The notes below the pieces were generated by a model that worked only from the letters and a program-made list of their open reading frames with translations, did not search any database and was not told the origin of the DNA. From the NCBI GenBank assembly GCA_018821745.1, contig JAHJLU010000586.1, forward strand, positions 1-15,095: 15,095 nt of DNA, given 5' to 3'. Below are positions 6,947-14,535 of the stretch, in pieces. A program made the translations under genes and the position numbers. This DNA comes from Myxococcota bacterium (GTDB taxonomy: Bacteria > Myxococcota_A > Polyangia > HGW-17). Numbering within the stretch: position 1 is the first letter of the stretch; each line of letters opens with the position of its first letter.

Positions 6947-7160
6947 AGCGGACACCAGTTACAAAACGTATCTTGAGCAAAAGGGAGTATAGGAAACGTT
7001 TCAGTTCCTGGCATATAAGCTTTTGGAGAAGGAACAATGAATCGTGCCGCAGTCTTCCCTGGGACAGCGACACAAAAGACTGCGGGCAAGATGACCGCGG
7101 TCCCAGCAAAGATAGCGGCCCCTTACATCGGGGTTTGGGCGACAAGCCCCAACTGGCTCT
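6945..7160. other. Densely structured intergenic region, possible RNA or DNA element
   Basis: The gap between two convergent genes holds several inverted repeats. CCAGTT (6955-6960) pairs with AACTGG (7151-7156), extended by AGAG (6945-6948) with CTCT (7157-7160). GAAACGTTTC is a perfect palindrome (6993-7002). CCGCAGTCTT (7047-7056) pairs with AAGACTGCGG (7076-7085). CTGGGAC (7059-7065) pairs with GTCCCAG (7100-7106). GACCGCGGTC is a palindrome (7093-7102). GGGGTTTG pairs with CAAGCCCC (7130-7150). The third and fourth pairs interleave, so they make a pseudoknot or two alternative hairpins. No T-run follows any stem on either strand. It may be a bidirectional transcript end, a non-coding RNA or a DNA element. 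Confidence 0.35.
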
Positions 7161-7184
7161 TTGCCTACACAAAGATGCGGGGGA

Positions 7185-10067
7185 TCACTTTGTTTTTTGG
7201 TCGATGCGTCTTGGGAAACGGGTGGTGTTCTGTTTTTGGAATCGCTGGCGACTGCGTATCTTTGTACTCTTGAGTGGGGTCACTTTTTTGCCCGCAGGAG
7301 CGACACCCACGGTGATGCGCGGAGTTTTTGAGCCAAAAAGATTGGTCGCAAAGGTGATGAGGTCCTCTTTTGTCACCGCCTCAATCGCCTTGATCCGCTG
7401 CGCCCGGTAATCCCACACTCCCCCAAGCCTGATACCCGCGTGATAGAGATAGGCAGCCCACTCTCCCATGGTCACAAGCGCTGCCTTGTTGGGTGCGATG
7501 AGCCCCTTCTTGTATTTCTTGAGATCCTCCAAACTGAGGTTTTTAAGGCGGGACAGATAGGTTGGCAGCCAGGCATCCACGAGTTTCTCGGAATTCTGCG
7601 GGTTGGAGCGGGGGGACTGTATAAAGAACCGCATCCAGAGGGCATTGTCTGTTCTGCGTGGGTAGGCGCCGACGACGTACCCCAGCTGCTTCTCCGTGCG
7701 CATCGTGTTGTAAAACCGGCCCGACAGGTGGTTCGACAGGAGCTGGGCGAGGGCCAGGGTTTTAAAAGTCCGGGGTCCTATCTGAAAATCACTGAGCCAC
7801 CCAAAATTCCGAACCTTGCGTGCCACAGTCATGTACACGCGTTTGCCGGCGGCCAGCTGCAGCGAGCGGTCGTGGTGCCACTTCTCCCTGGGCAGCCGTG
7901 TCCCGCCGAGGATGCTGAACACCTGCCCCAGTGACTTCTCTACGCTCTGCGTCTTATAGTTACCATATGCGACTCCTTCCATGGACCACACATCAAAAAG
8001 ATGGGCCGCGTGGCGCCGGAGTTCGGGCAGCGTGATCGTGGGCAACGTGGAGAGCAGCTCATCGAGGGTGAGCCCATCGGGGTTCAGAAGCTCCGACATC
8101 TGGTTCGCTGCCTGCTTGAGCGCCGACGCGAAACGGAAGCTGCCAAAATCACGAAGCGCCTGGTTTTTGACGTCATCAAACTCACCTGGTGTGAGGGGAA
8201 GAGACCGCAGCCGCTTTGATATTTGTGCGAGCAGCACCGACTGCTTGTTTGTGAAACCGCTGATGGAGATGCCTATCCCCTCACGTGAGCTCCCTACATT
8301 AAACATGAGCCCTGCCATCTTGGGAAGATACAGGAACTCGCTGTGGGCAACATTGAAGGCCCGAACATAGAGGAACGAGAGCACCTTGGCCCGTGTGCTT
8401 TTCATGACAGCCGGTGTGCGCAGGGTGAGCTGCAGGTTCCCCTTGGGAAGGTGTACCTCGCTGTCCTTCATCAACCAGACAACACCCCTGGCATCATCAA
8501 TAACCTTTTCGGGCGTACCCTGGCCACCCTTCACCAGCTCCACATCACTGGGGATGTAGGGATTTGTCACAGGGAGATGCATCCCTGGAAGCGGTGTCGC
8601 ACTGGCAAACTGCTTTTGCTCAGCGTCGCTCATTTTCCGGATGGAATACTTGATGTTGTATATCTTCTCCACCTTGTCCGTCACACTTTTGGGTGAGATG
8701 TAAAAGGCACGCATGTTGGCGGGAGTGATGGCGTCAAAGAATGTGTGCAGATCCTTGGCCGAGAATACATGGAGGAGAGAGCGCTCCCGCAGAATATCCT
8801 TTCCCGGATAATATCGCATGTCGAGGGCCAGTGACTGGGCTTTGGTGCCCCCCTCGAGGGGTTCCCTGAACCGAAACTCGATGGCCGCCATCTTTTTCAG
8901 TTCATCAAAGGTGCCCCTGGCCTCCCACTGCTTTTTCATCAGGTTGAAATAGGCGAAAAATATTTCAATCACCCTCTTTGGATCCGTCTCCCCTTTGGCC
9001 GTGAGATTCATGGAGACAATGAACTCGCCCTGCATGGATTGACTCCTGCCCCCCGCGCTCACGCTCGTGGCGAGGCCCTCTTTTTTGAGGACCGAGTGGA
9101 GAGACCCTTGGCCCTCGTGGCCAATCACGTGGCCCAGAATTCCCAGTGGAGAGAGCCGCCAGTACTGGTAGGGTGACGGCGTCTGGAAATAGAGGTCCAG
9201 CTTTTGCCTGGGTCCCACGGGCTTTATTTGCACAAACGCCGGCATCACCGAGGCGTCGAGGGGCTGGCGCGCGACCGGCACCACAGCGCTCTTTCGACGT
9301 TTCACCTGTGAAAAGAGCGCCCGCGCAAACCGCTCCTGCTTAGCGAGGGGAAGCTTGCTGATGATCACCAGCGTCATCCGGTCGGCGCTGTAGTACTTCT
9401 CATAGAAGGAGATCAGGATTTCCCGGGTCACTCCCCTGAGGGTGTGGCTGTTCCCCGTGCTGAAACGACACGCCACATGGTCCTTACACGCCACCAGCTT
9501 TGAGAGGTGGTATTCCCTTCTCCCATTATGCTGCCTGCCGTTAATAAACTCCGATTCCACAGCGTTTTTCTCCCGCGCCACATATTTCGGGTTGAAGGTG
9601 GGAGCGATGAAGAAATGGGCAAACTGATCGAAGGCTTTCGCAAATGCATCGTCAACAACATCAAAATAGTATGTAGTGTTCTCCACCCCGGTCGCCGCGT
9701 TGAAACTGCCGCCATTTTTGTCGATAAAGAGCTGGTAGTCTCCCACTTTGGGGTATTTTTCCGTGCCCAGAAAGAGCATGTGCTCAAGAAAATGGGCGAG
9801 CCCCGGATATGCGCCCGGTTCCTGGTAGGATCCCGCCGCCACATTCAGCGCCGCCGCGCTCAGCACCGCCTTGGGGTTGTGCACCAGCATCACCTTCAGC
9901 CCGTTGGCGAGGGTAAAGGTTTTCGTGGGTCTTGTGGATTTTGCCGCCTGCTTGTTCACGACAAGAGGGTGTGGTTTTTGTGCGGGCGCCTTTTGCGGCG
10001 GCTTCGTCGGAGTGGTGCAGGCGACTGTGATAAAGAGCATGGAGAAGAACAGGGTGATCTTGGTCAT
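7185..10067 (-). CDS. M16A (pitrilysin/insulysin-family) zinc metalloprotease, lipoprotein
   Basis: 960 aa, close to the 962 aa of E. coli pitrilysin. The inverted zinc motif is H92-F-L-E95-H96, with the third ligand expected at E173 in NAVESE. The surrounding text (AHFLEHMLFLGTEKYP, TTYYFDV) closely follows insulin-degrading enzyme. The C-terminal half carries the substrate-shaping segment TEKQLGYVVGAYPRR. Such enzymes form a closed chamber that degrades peptides and small unfolded proteins. The N-terminus is a lipoprotein signal: MTK, a hydrophobic run, then C17 in ITVAC, followed by a Pro/Lys-rich linker. T at -3 is not ideal for a lipobox. Thr at +2 predicts outer-membrane sorting by the E. 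coli rule. Start 10067 is chosen over an in-frame ATG at 10100 because GAGG lies five bases before it and the signal peptide begins there. It is divergent from the DUF2325 gene. Confidence 0.93.
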   Translation of the reverse strand: MTKITLFFSMLFITVACTTPTKPPQKAPAQKPHPLVVNKQAAKSTRPTKTFTLANGLKVMLVHNPKAVLSAAALNVAAGSYQEPGAYPGLAHFLEHMLFLGTEKYPKVGDYQLFIDKNGGSFNAATGVENTTYYFDVVDDAFAKAFDQFAHFFIAPTFNPKYVAREKNAVESEFINGRQHNGRREYHLSKLVACKDHVACRFSTGNSHTLRGVTREILISFYEKYYSADRMTLVIISKLPLAKQERFARALFSQVKRRKSAVVPVARQPLDASVMPAFVQIKPVGPRQKLDLYFQTPSPYQYWRLSPLGILGHVIGHEGQGSLHSVLKKEGLATSVSAGGRSQSMQGEFIVSMNLTAKGETDPKRVIEIFFAYFNLMKKQWEARGTFDELKKMAAIEFRFREPLEGGTKAQSLALDMRYYPGKDILRERSLLHVFSAKDLHTFFDAITPANMRAFYISPKSVTDKVEKIYNIKYSIRKMSDAEQKQFASATPLPGMHLPVTNPYIPSDVELVKGGQGTPEKVIDDARGVVWLMKDSEVHLPKGNLQLTLRTPAVMKSTRAKVLSFLYVRAFNVAHSEFLYLPKMAGLMFNVGSSREGIGISISGFTNKQSVLLAQISKRLRSLPLTPGEFDDVKNQALRDFGSFRFASALKQAANQMSELLNPDGLTLDELLSTLPTITLPELRRHAAHLFDVWSMEGVAYGNYKTQSVEKSLGQVFSILGGTRLPREKWHHDRSLQLAAGKRVYMTVARKVRNFGWLSDFQIGPRTFKTLALAQLLSNHLSGRFYNTMRTEKQLGYVVGAYPRRTDNALWMRFFIQSPRSNPQNSEKLVDAWLPTYLSRLKNLSLEDLKKYKKGLIAPNKAALVTMGEWAAYLYHAGIRLGGVWDYRAQRIKAIEAVTKEDLITFATNLFGSKTPRITVGVAPAGKKVTPLKSTKIRSRQRFQKQNTTRFPRRIDQKTK

Positions 10068-10099
10068 GGATACCTCGGAGTAAGGGGCAACACAAAACA

Positions 10100-10132
10100 C
10101 GCCCTCAACCCACCAGGAGTCTTTGAGGGGCG
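10100..10132 (-). other. Stem-loop in the protease 5' leader
   Basis: The arms 10100-10108 and 10123-10132 pair over nine base pairs with one bulged base (10130) and a 14-base loop. In the minus-strand transcript it lies 23 bases ahead of the SD (10073-10076). It could affect translation or RNA stability; there is no direct evidence. Confidence 0.25.
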
Positions 10133-10147
10133 CATAAACTGGATGTG

Positions 10148-10176
10148 AGGCTAGATGCTATGAAAATAGGCGTCAA
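10148..10176 (-). promoter_or_regulatory. Candidate sigma70 promoter for the M16 protease
   Basis: Reading the minus strand, TTGACG (10176-10171, 5 of 6) is followed after exactly 17 bases by TAGCCT (10153-10148, 3 of 6). The predicted transcript starts near 10141 and has a leader of about 74 bases that contains the stem-loop at 10100-10132. Confidence 0.35.
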
Positions 10177-10201
10177 GAGGTTTGTGCAGGAGCCAACCAG
10201 A

Positions 10202-10248
10202 GCGCGTGCCACCCTGCCCCCCTGCCCCGGACACGCGCCGCCCCGGGG
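10202..10248. repeat. Interleaved GC-rich inverted repeats before the DUF2325 gene
   Basis: GCGCGTG (10202-10208) pairs with CACGCGC (10232-10238), and CCCCGG (10225-10230) pairs with CCGGGG (10243-10248). The two pairs are interleaved, so both cannot form as simple hairpins at the same time. The tract is rich in C on the plus strand, unlike its flanks. It lies 75 bases before ATG 10324 and could be an operator or leader structure. Confidence 0.3.
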
Positions 10249-10323
10249 TGCATCACTCCATCGCAGAAAAGAGTTTACTCAGGGGAGACCGTGCTTTACA
10301 CCTGTGCGTGAAAGGTTGAAACT

Positions 10324-11502
10324 ATGCAGACACATCGCATTTGGGAAATTGACCAGCAGTTTTATTGCCCGCTCATTGGCATCAGCCTTGATCTGGTGGA
10401 TCAAAAGCAGCTCCTCAAGAAGTTTGGCTTTGAACCACTGGGGGAAGGGGGATACGCCGCACACACCACATTGATAACAGAATCAAAACGGCCAGGACCC
10501 CTAGCTGAAGCCGTGGAGAGCAGCCTCAACAGAAAATGGAGGCGCCAGATAGCCGCATGGGGAAAGGTACCGGTTGCAGCGTGGATGGACCATTTCAGGG
10601 AGACGCTCTCCTCCTCCACCGCGGGCGCGCTGGTGTGGTATTCAGCGGCCTACTGCTCCCTGGACCCCGGGGATCGCCGCACCGTGTACGGGCTGGTTCA
10701 CATGCTCCTCCACAAGCAGTTTTTTGAGGAGACCGTCCGGGTGGACACGCTCAATCATCTGAAGAAGAAAAATGTCGAGCTTCAGGAACAAACCCAGAGC
10801 CAGCGGGAACGGTACCGGAACCAGCGCAGTGAGCTCAAGAGAGTGACCGCCCTCCTGACAAACCGTGATGAACGCATACAAATTCTGGAGAATACGCTGG
10901 CCCAAAAAGATGAGTGCGATCAGGATTCCAATGAGCAGCAGCACCTGGCGGAGTTAAAAGAGAAGCTGCGCCACACGGAGGAGATCCTTGCTGCCAAATC
11001 GGAACAGGTCGAGACGCTGAAGATGGAGACGAAGGAGCACAAAGAGCAGCTGGAGAAGCAGCTGGAGCTCACTGAGGAGATCCAGAATGATCTCATCTCA
11101 CTCCTTGACCAGTACAACCGGCTGCAGGGAACTCCCGACCGCTGCAGTCACTGCACACTCATGGGCCAGACGATCCTCATGGTGGGAGGGATAACCAAGC
11201 TGCGCCCCTTCTATGAGGATCTGGTGGTAAGAATGGGAGGAATCTTTGATTACCATGACGGGTACACGGCAAATGGCACAAAGACCCTGGCGTATCAGGT
11301 GGAGCGGTCCAATGCAGTCCTCTGCCCCGTGGACGTCAACAGCCACAGCGCCTGCCTGTTCGTGAAGAAATGCTGCAAGGAGAACCAGATCCCCTACCAC
11401 ATGATCCGCTCCTCCAGCATCAGTTCCGTCCACAACACCCTCACCGAGATCGCCACCGCCCTCGTCCTTGATGCATCGGAGCCCGGCAGTCCAGCCAGTT
11501 GA
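10324..11502 (+). CDS. DUF2325 protein with long central coiled coil
   Basis: 392 aa. Residues 1-140 form a conserved-looking N-terminal domain that begins RIWEIDQQFYCPLIG. Residues about 144-272 are a heptad-rich, charged coiled coil. A CSHC pair (C284, C287) precedes the C-terminal DUF2325 domain (about 290-380). That domain has the family hallmarks MVGGITKLRPFYE, YHDG (320-323), the CPVDVNSHSACLFVKKCC block (344-361) and a SSSIS tail segment. DUF2325 has a Rossmann-like pattern and no settled function. Several conserved Cys and His residues suggest metal or redox sensing, but this is inference. The protein is soluble, with no signal peptide or membrane helix. ATG 10324 has AAAGG eight bases before it. 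It is divergent from the protease gene and convergent with the Ser/Thr kinase gene, with six bases between stops. Confidence 0.9.
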   Translation: MQTHRIWEIDQQFYCPLIGISLDLVDQKQLLKKFGFEPLGEGGYAAHTTLITESKRPGPLAEAVESSLNRKWRRQIAAWGKVPVAAWMDHFRETLSSSTAGALVWYSAAYCSLDPGDRRTVYGLVHMLLHKQFFEETVRVDTLNHLKKKNVELQEQTQSQRERYRNQRSELKRVTALLTNRDERIQILENTLAQKDECDQDSNEQQHLAELKEKLRHTEEILAAKSEQVETLKMETKEHKEQLEKQLELTEEIQNDLISLLDQYNRLQGTPDRCSHCTLMGQTILMVGGITKLRPFYEDLVVRMGGIFDYHDGYTANGTKTLAYQVERSNAVLCPVDVNSHSACLFVKKCCKENQIPYHMIRSSSISSVHNTLTEIATALVLDASEPGSPAS

Positions 11503-11508
11503 ACCAAA

Positions 11509-13227
11509 TCACTCCTTGATCTGAAAGTGGTAGGGGTAACTGATCTCAAGCGCCGTATCGCTTCCCCCCGTGGGGAAGGTCCACTTCATCATTTTCCTTT
11601 TCATGCAGGCAATCAATTCGGGGGAATGGATGGTGTCCCTGAGAATGGTCACTTTCTGCATAATACCTTCTTTATCAGCATGGAGTTTCACCTGCACCAC
11701 ACCCTGGATTTTGGACTGCTTCTCAAGAATTGCAAGATAACATCTGCGGATGGATCCCCTGCAGCGCTTCAGTGTGCTGCGGATGACACTCGCCGGGAGC
11801 ACCTTCCCCGGCTGGCTGAGGACATCGGATAACCCTGAGATCCTGCAGGCCAGCTCCTCACGAAGCCCGGGATCCTGCTCGGCGACAAGCTCGCTCACCA
11901 GCTTCTCCCGCTTTTTCCTCAGGGTCTCCAGGTGCCTGGCGATCCTTTCACGTTCCGCGGTTGCCTTTGTCAGCGCCTCCTGGCTTTTGATCTTTTCATG
12001 GCTCTCATTTTGGAGCGCCTTGCGTGAGCGCGCCAGCCTGGACCGCGAGTCTGCCGTCTCTTTTCTGGACTGGAAGATGGTGACCCCGACCACGATCAGG
12101 GCGAGGAGCCCCACCGCGGCGATGAGACCAAGAATCAGCCGCCGACGCCTTCCCCTGCCCCTCTCCAGTGCCGCAAGCAGCACAGACATGCTCTCAAACC
12201 TGTTTTGGGGGTCATGGCTCAATCCCCTGCCCAGAATTGTGCGTAACCACAGTGGAACACCCGCCCCTCCAGATACCGTGCGGACTTCCCCACTGGTAAC
12301 CGAGAGCAGGAGGGCGCCATAGGTTTCTCCCTCAAAGGGGCGCACCCCGTGGAGTGCCTCGAACAGCGCCACACAAAAGGAGAACTGATCACTGCGGGCA
12401 TCGGCGACCTGGCCCAGGAACTGTTCCGGAGACATGTAGGCGGGTGTCCCCATGACGGATCCGGTCTTCGTGACGGGATCCATGGATCCCTCAAGTCCGG
12501 CTGATTCAACGGTCCGAGAAATTGACGGGGCCGATTCACCGGACTCTTCAACGTACCGGGCCAGACCAAAATCCATGATCCGCACCCGCCCCTCCTGATC
12601 CACCAGCACATTGTCAGGCTTGAAATCCCGATGAACCAGCCCCGCCTTGTGCGCGTACTCCAGCCCCCGCGCCGCCTGGGTGAACAGGTCGAGGATCACG
12701 GGCAGGGGAGGTTCGGTTTTGAGTCTGGAGGAGAGAGTCTCCCCCTCCACCAGCTCCATGACAATCATCACACGCCCCTCATGGCGGGTCACTTCATACA
12801 CGGTGAGGATGTTGGGATGGGAGAGCCGGGCCATGGCCTGGGCCTCCCGCATGAGTCTGCCCTCCCCGCCTGTCCCGGAGGAACCGGACTGTGCAGGCAG
12901 CAGCAGCTTTATCGCCACATACCGCCGCAGATTGGGATCGAAGGCGCAGTAGACCATTCCCATCCCGCCGGCGCCCAGCACCCCTTCAATCACATAGGGA
13001 CCGAGGTGTTGTCCCGGACCGGGGTGTTCATCGCACCGGGCATTTGTGGCGCCTTCACGGACCGGTGCCCCGCCGGATTGAACCCCGCCCGAGGGTGAGG
13101 GGAGTGTTTGCGCCAGGGCCTCTGGAGCGACAGGCTCACTGTGGGGAGCCCGCTGCGTTGTCATGAGGGCCTGATCACTGTTGTCAGGGACAGGCAATTC
13201 TTTTGTCCCGTGGGGGTCTTTCGTCAT
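11509..13227 (-). CDS. Transmembrane Ser/Thr protein kinase with AgmX/PglI C-terminal domain
   Basis: 572 aa. Residues 1-75 are Pro/Ser/Thr-rich and probably disordered. Residues 78-350 form a Hanks-type kinase with the glycine loop GAGGMGMVY (85-93), K107 in VAIK, the catalytic loop HRDFKPDN (199-206, D201), DFG (219-221) and MSPEQ (265-269). All key residues are present. After RGRGRRRR a single membrane helix spans about 364-385; the positive-inside rule puts the kinase in the cytoplasm. Residues about 388-450 are a coiled coil. Residues 477-568 match the AgmX/PglI C-terminal domain pattern known from myxobacteria, with paired C496 and C541, KWTFPTGG and the YPYHF ending, and would lie in the periplasm, where a disulfide is possible. 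AGGA lies nine bases before ATG 13227, and no better start is seen. It is convergent with the DUF2325 gene. Ligand and substrates are unknown. Confidence 0.93.
   Translation of the reverse strand: MTKDPHGTKELPVPDNSDQALMTTQRAPHSEPVAPEALAQTLPSPSGGVQSGGAPVREGATNARCDEHPGPGQHLGPYVIEGVLGAGGMGMVYCAFDPNLRRYVAIKLLLPAQSGSSGTGGEGRLMREAQAMARLSHPNILTVYEVTRHEGRVMIVMELVEGETLSSRLKTEPPLPVILDLFTQAARGLEYAHKAGLVHRDFKPDNVLVDQEGRVRIMDFGLARYVEESGESAPSISRTVESAGLEGSMDPVTKTGSVMGTPAYMSPEQFLGQVADARSDQFSFCVALFEALHGVRPFEGETYGALLLSVTSGEVRTVSGGAGVPLWLRTILGRGLSHDPQNRFESMSVLLAALERGRGRRRRLILGLIAAVGLLALIVVGVTIFQSRKETADSRSRLARSRKALQNESHEKIKSQEALTKATAERERIARHLETLRKKREKLVSELVAEQDPGLREELACRISGLSDVLSQPGKVLPASVIRSTLKRCRGSIRRCYLAILEKQSKIQGVVQVKLHADKEGIMQKVTILRDTIHSPELIACMKRKMMKWTFPTGGSDTALEISYPYHFQIKE
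11561..11578. other. Stem-loop downstream of the DUF2325 gene, inside the kinase gene
   Basis: CTTCCCC (11561-11567) and GGGGAAG (11572-11578) pair perfectly around a four-base loop, 59 bases after the DUF2325 stop. A T-rich stretch follows only after some 15 bases, so it is not a clear intrinsic terminator. It lies in the codons for FPTGGS of the kinase, so the sequence is also constrained by coding. Confidence 0.25.
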
Positions 13228-13413
13228 GAAAACCGGTCCTGTGAAATAACCGCTCGCTGTGGGCGAGAAAAATTGATTCTTTTGATTTTACACAAAAACA
13301 AGCACCTTACCACGAATAAAATTCAGACCCTAACGGTGTGATGACAATAAGCCCCAATTCACCGCCATGCCCCCGCCAAATGGGTTGGATCCGCGAAATA
13401 CCTCCCCTGGCAC

Positions 13414-14409
13414 CTATTTACAGGAGCTGTGCTGATTGACAATGACATCCTTACAGTCAGTGGCACCAAACTCGGCCTGGATAACCAGGTGGGAGATTCC
13501 GAACTCTTTTCTGAGCAGCGACTCCATGGCATAAATCTTTCGGGTCACCTCACTGAGCGGGAGGTCTGAAACAAAATCCACGTGGGCCTTCATGTGGATC
13601 TCGTTGTCGTTGAGCCGCCACAGATGTACGTGGTGCATATTCTCCACCTGGGGATCCCGGGAGACCAGCTCCACTATCTTCATGACATCGATTCCCTCGG
13701 GGGTGAAATGCATCACCACCATGAGCCCCTGCCGCAGCACTCCCAGGGAGGCCACCACAAGATAGAGCGAGATGAGCAGCGCAAGAACGGGGTCCACCCA
13801 GAACCACCCCGCGTACTTCATGAGGAATCCGCCCCCCAGCACGGCCACGGAGGTGAGCATGTCGGTGAACAGATGGAGATACGCGGAGCGCATGTTGAGG
13901 CTGTGTTTGGCGTCACGGTGGATAAAGATGACCGACAGGCCGTTGACCAGAATCGAGAGCCCGGCGAGCCAGAGGATCAGGTCAGCACCAACAACCCTCG
14001 GTGACGCAAGCCTCTTCACCGCCTCAATGGAGATGTTTGCGGCGATGGCCAGCAGCGTGACCCCATTGATGAGGGCCGCGATGATCTCCGCGCGCTTGAA
14101 ACCGAAGGTGCGCTCCTTGCTGTACTCGGAGCGCACCAGCCGATTGGCGATCCAACTGATGACCAGGGCCACCACATCACTGAAGTTGTGAAGCGCGTCG
14201 GAGAGGAGCGACAGTGACCCCGAGAGAAATCCCCCTATGGCCTGGGCCACGGTGATGAGCACATTCAGTACAATGGAGAAACCAAGCGCCGCGCCACTGG
14301 CGTGATGATGCCCGCCGTGGTGATGTCCCTGGTGCTCTTGAACATGGTGGTCTTCATCATGGTGGTCATCCCCTGATCCATGATGCTCATGATGATGTTC
14401 CAAATCCAT
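13414..14409 (-). CDS. Cation diffusion facilitator, CzcD/ZitB-type zinc exporter
   Basis: 331 aa inner-membrane antiporter that exchanges cytoplasmic Zn(II), and perhaps related metals, for protons. Six membrane helices lie at about 40-60, 65-90, 107-127, 142-162, 178-198 and 205-225. The transport site is H74 and D78 (in DALHNFSDV, helix 2) with H179 and D183 (in HLFTD, helix 5), the HD-HD set linked to zinc selectivity. Residues 1-36 are a histidine/aspartate-rich tail with 16 histidines, a likely metal buffer. Residues 215-331 form the cytoplasmic ferredoxin-like domain (HHVHLWRL, AHVDF). Two cysteines near the end (C319, C330) could add metal affinity. ATG 14409 has AAAGGAT five bases before it. 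It lies 126 bases downstream of the methyltransferase gene and 186 bases upstream of the kinase gene on the same strand, so it may have its own promoter. Confidence 0.95.
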   Translation of the reverse strand: MDLEHHHEHHGSGDDHHDEDHHVQEHQGHHHGGHHHASGAALGFSIVLNVLITVAQAIGGFLSGSLSLLSDALHNFSDVVALVISWIANRLVRSEYSKERTFGFKRAEIIAALINGVTLLAIAANISIEAVKRLASPRVVGADLILWLAGLSILVNGLSVIFIHRDAKHSLNMRSAYLHLFTDMLTSVAVLGGGFLMKYAGWFWVDPVLALLISLYLVVASLGVLRQGLMVVMHFTPEGIDVMKIVELVSRDPQVENMHHVHLWRLNDNEIHMKAHVDFVSDLPLSEVTRKIYAMESLLRKEFGISHLVIQAEFGATDCKDVIVNQHSSCK

Positions 14410-14465
14410 GGCGTATCCTTTACCCTGCGCTGTGCGGGAAAAAAAGCGAAAGACAATTCCAGCAT

Positions 14466-14494
14466 ACCGTACCGGGAGCGCCGGCGAGAATCAA
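14466..14494 (-). promoter_or_regulatory. Candidate promoter for the zinc exporter
   Basis: On the minus strand TTGATT (14494-14489, 4 of 6) is followed after 17 bases by TACGGT (14471-14466, 3 of 6). A TATGCT just downstream would need a 22-base spacer. I see no clear metal-regulator dyad over the promoter. The leader would be about 50 bases. Confidence 0.25.
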
Positions 14495-14523
14495 GTGGGA
14501 TAAGCAGGAAACGCGCCCACAAA

Positions 14524-14534
14524 GCCCGGCGGGC
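14524..14534 (-). terminator. Weak terminator-like hairpin after the methyltransferase gene
   Basis: GCCCGCCGGGC on the minus strand lies one base past the TAA stop and can fold into a four-pair stem with a three-base loop, followed by TTTGT. The stem is short and the U-run poor, so any termination would be partial. Confidence 0.25.
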
Positions 14535-14535
14535 A

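Noticed and set aside
6362..6955. 197-codon open frame antisense to the secreted-protein gene
   Set aside because: The plus-strand gene has a signal peptide and a full SD. The antisense product is a low-complexity Val/Gly/Asp-rich chain without these.
6945..7160. Integron attC site or retron
   Set aside because: No RYYYAAC/GTTRRRY core pair fits the arms, and no integrase or reverse transcriptase lies in the window.
7037..7273. 78-codon frame with GGAG eight bases before its ATG, in the structured gap
   Set aside because: It runs 89 bases into the 3' end of the protease gene on the opposite strand, has no recognisable domain, and its first part covers the inverted repeats, which better explain the sequence. 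A short real gene cannot be ruled out.
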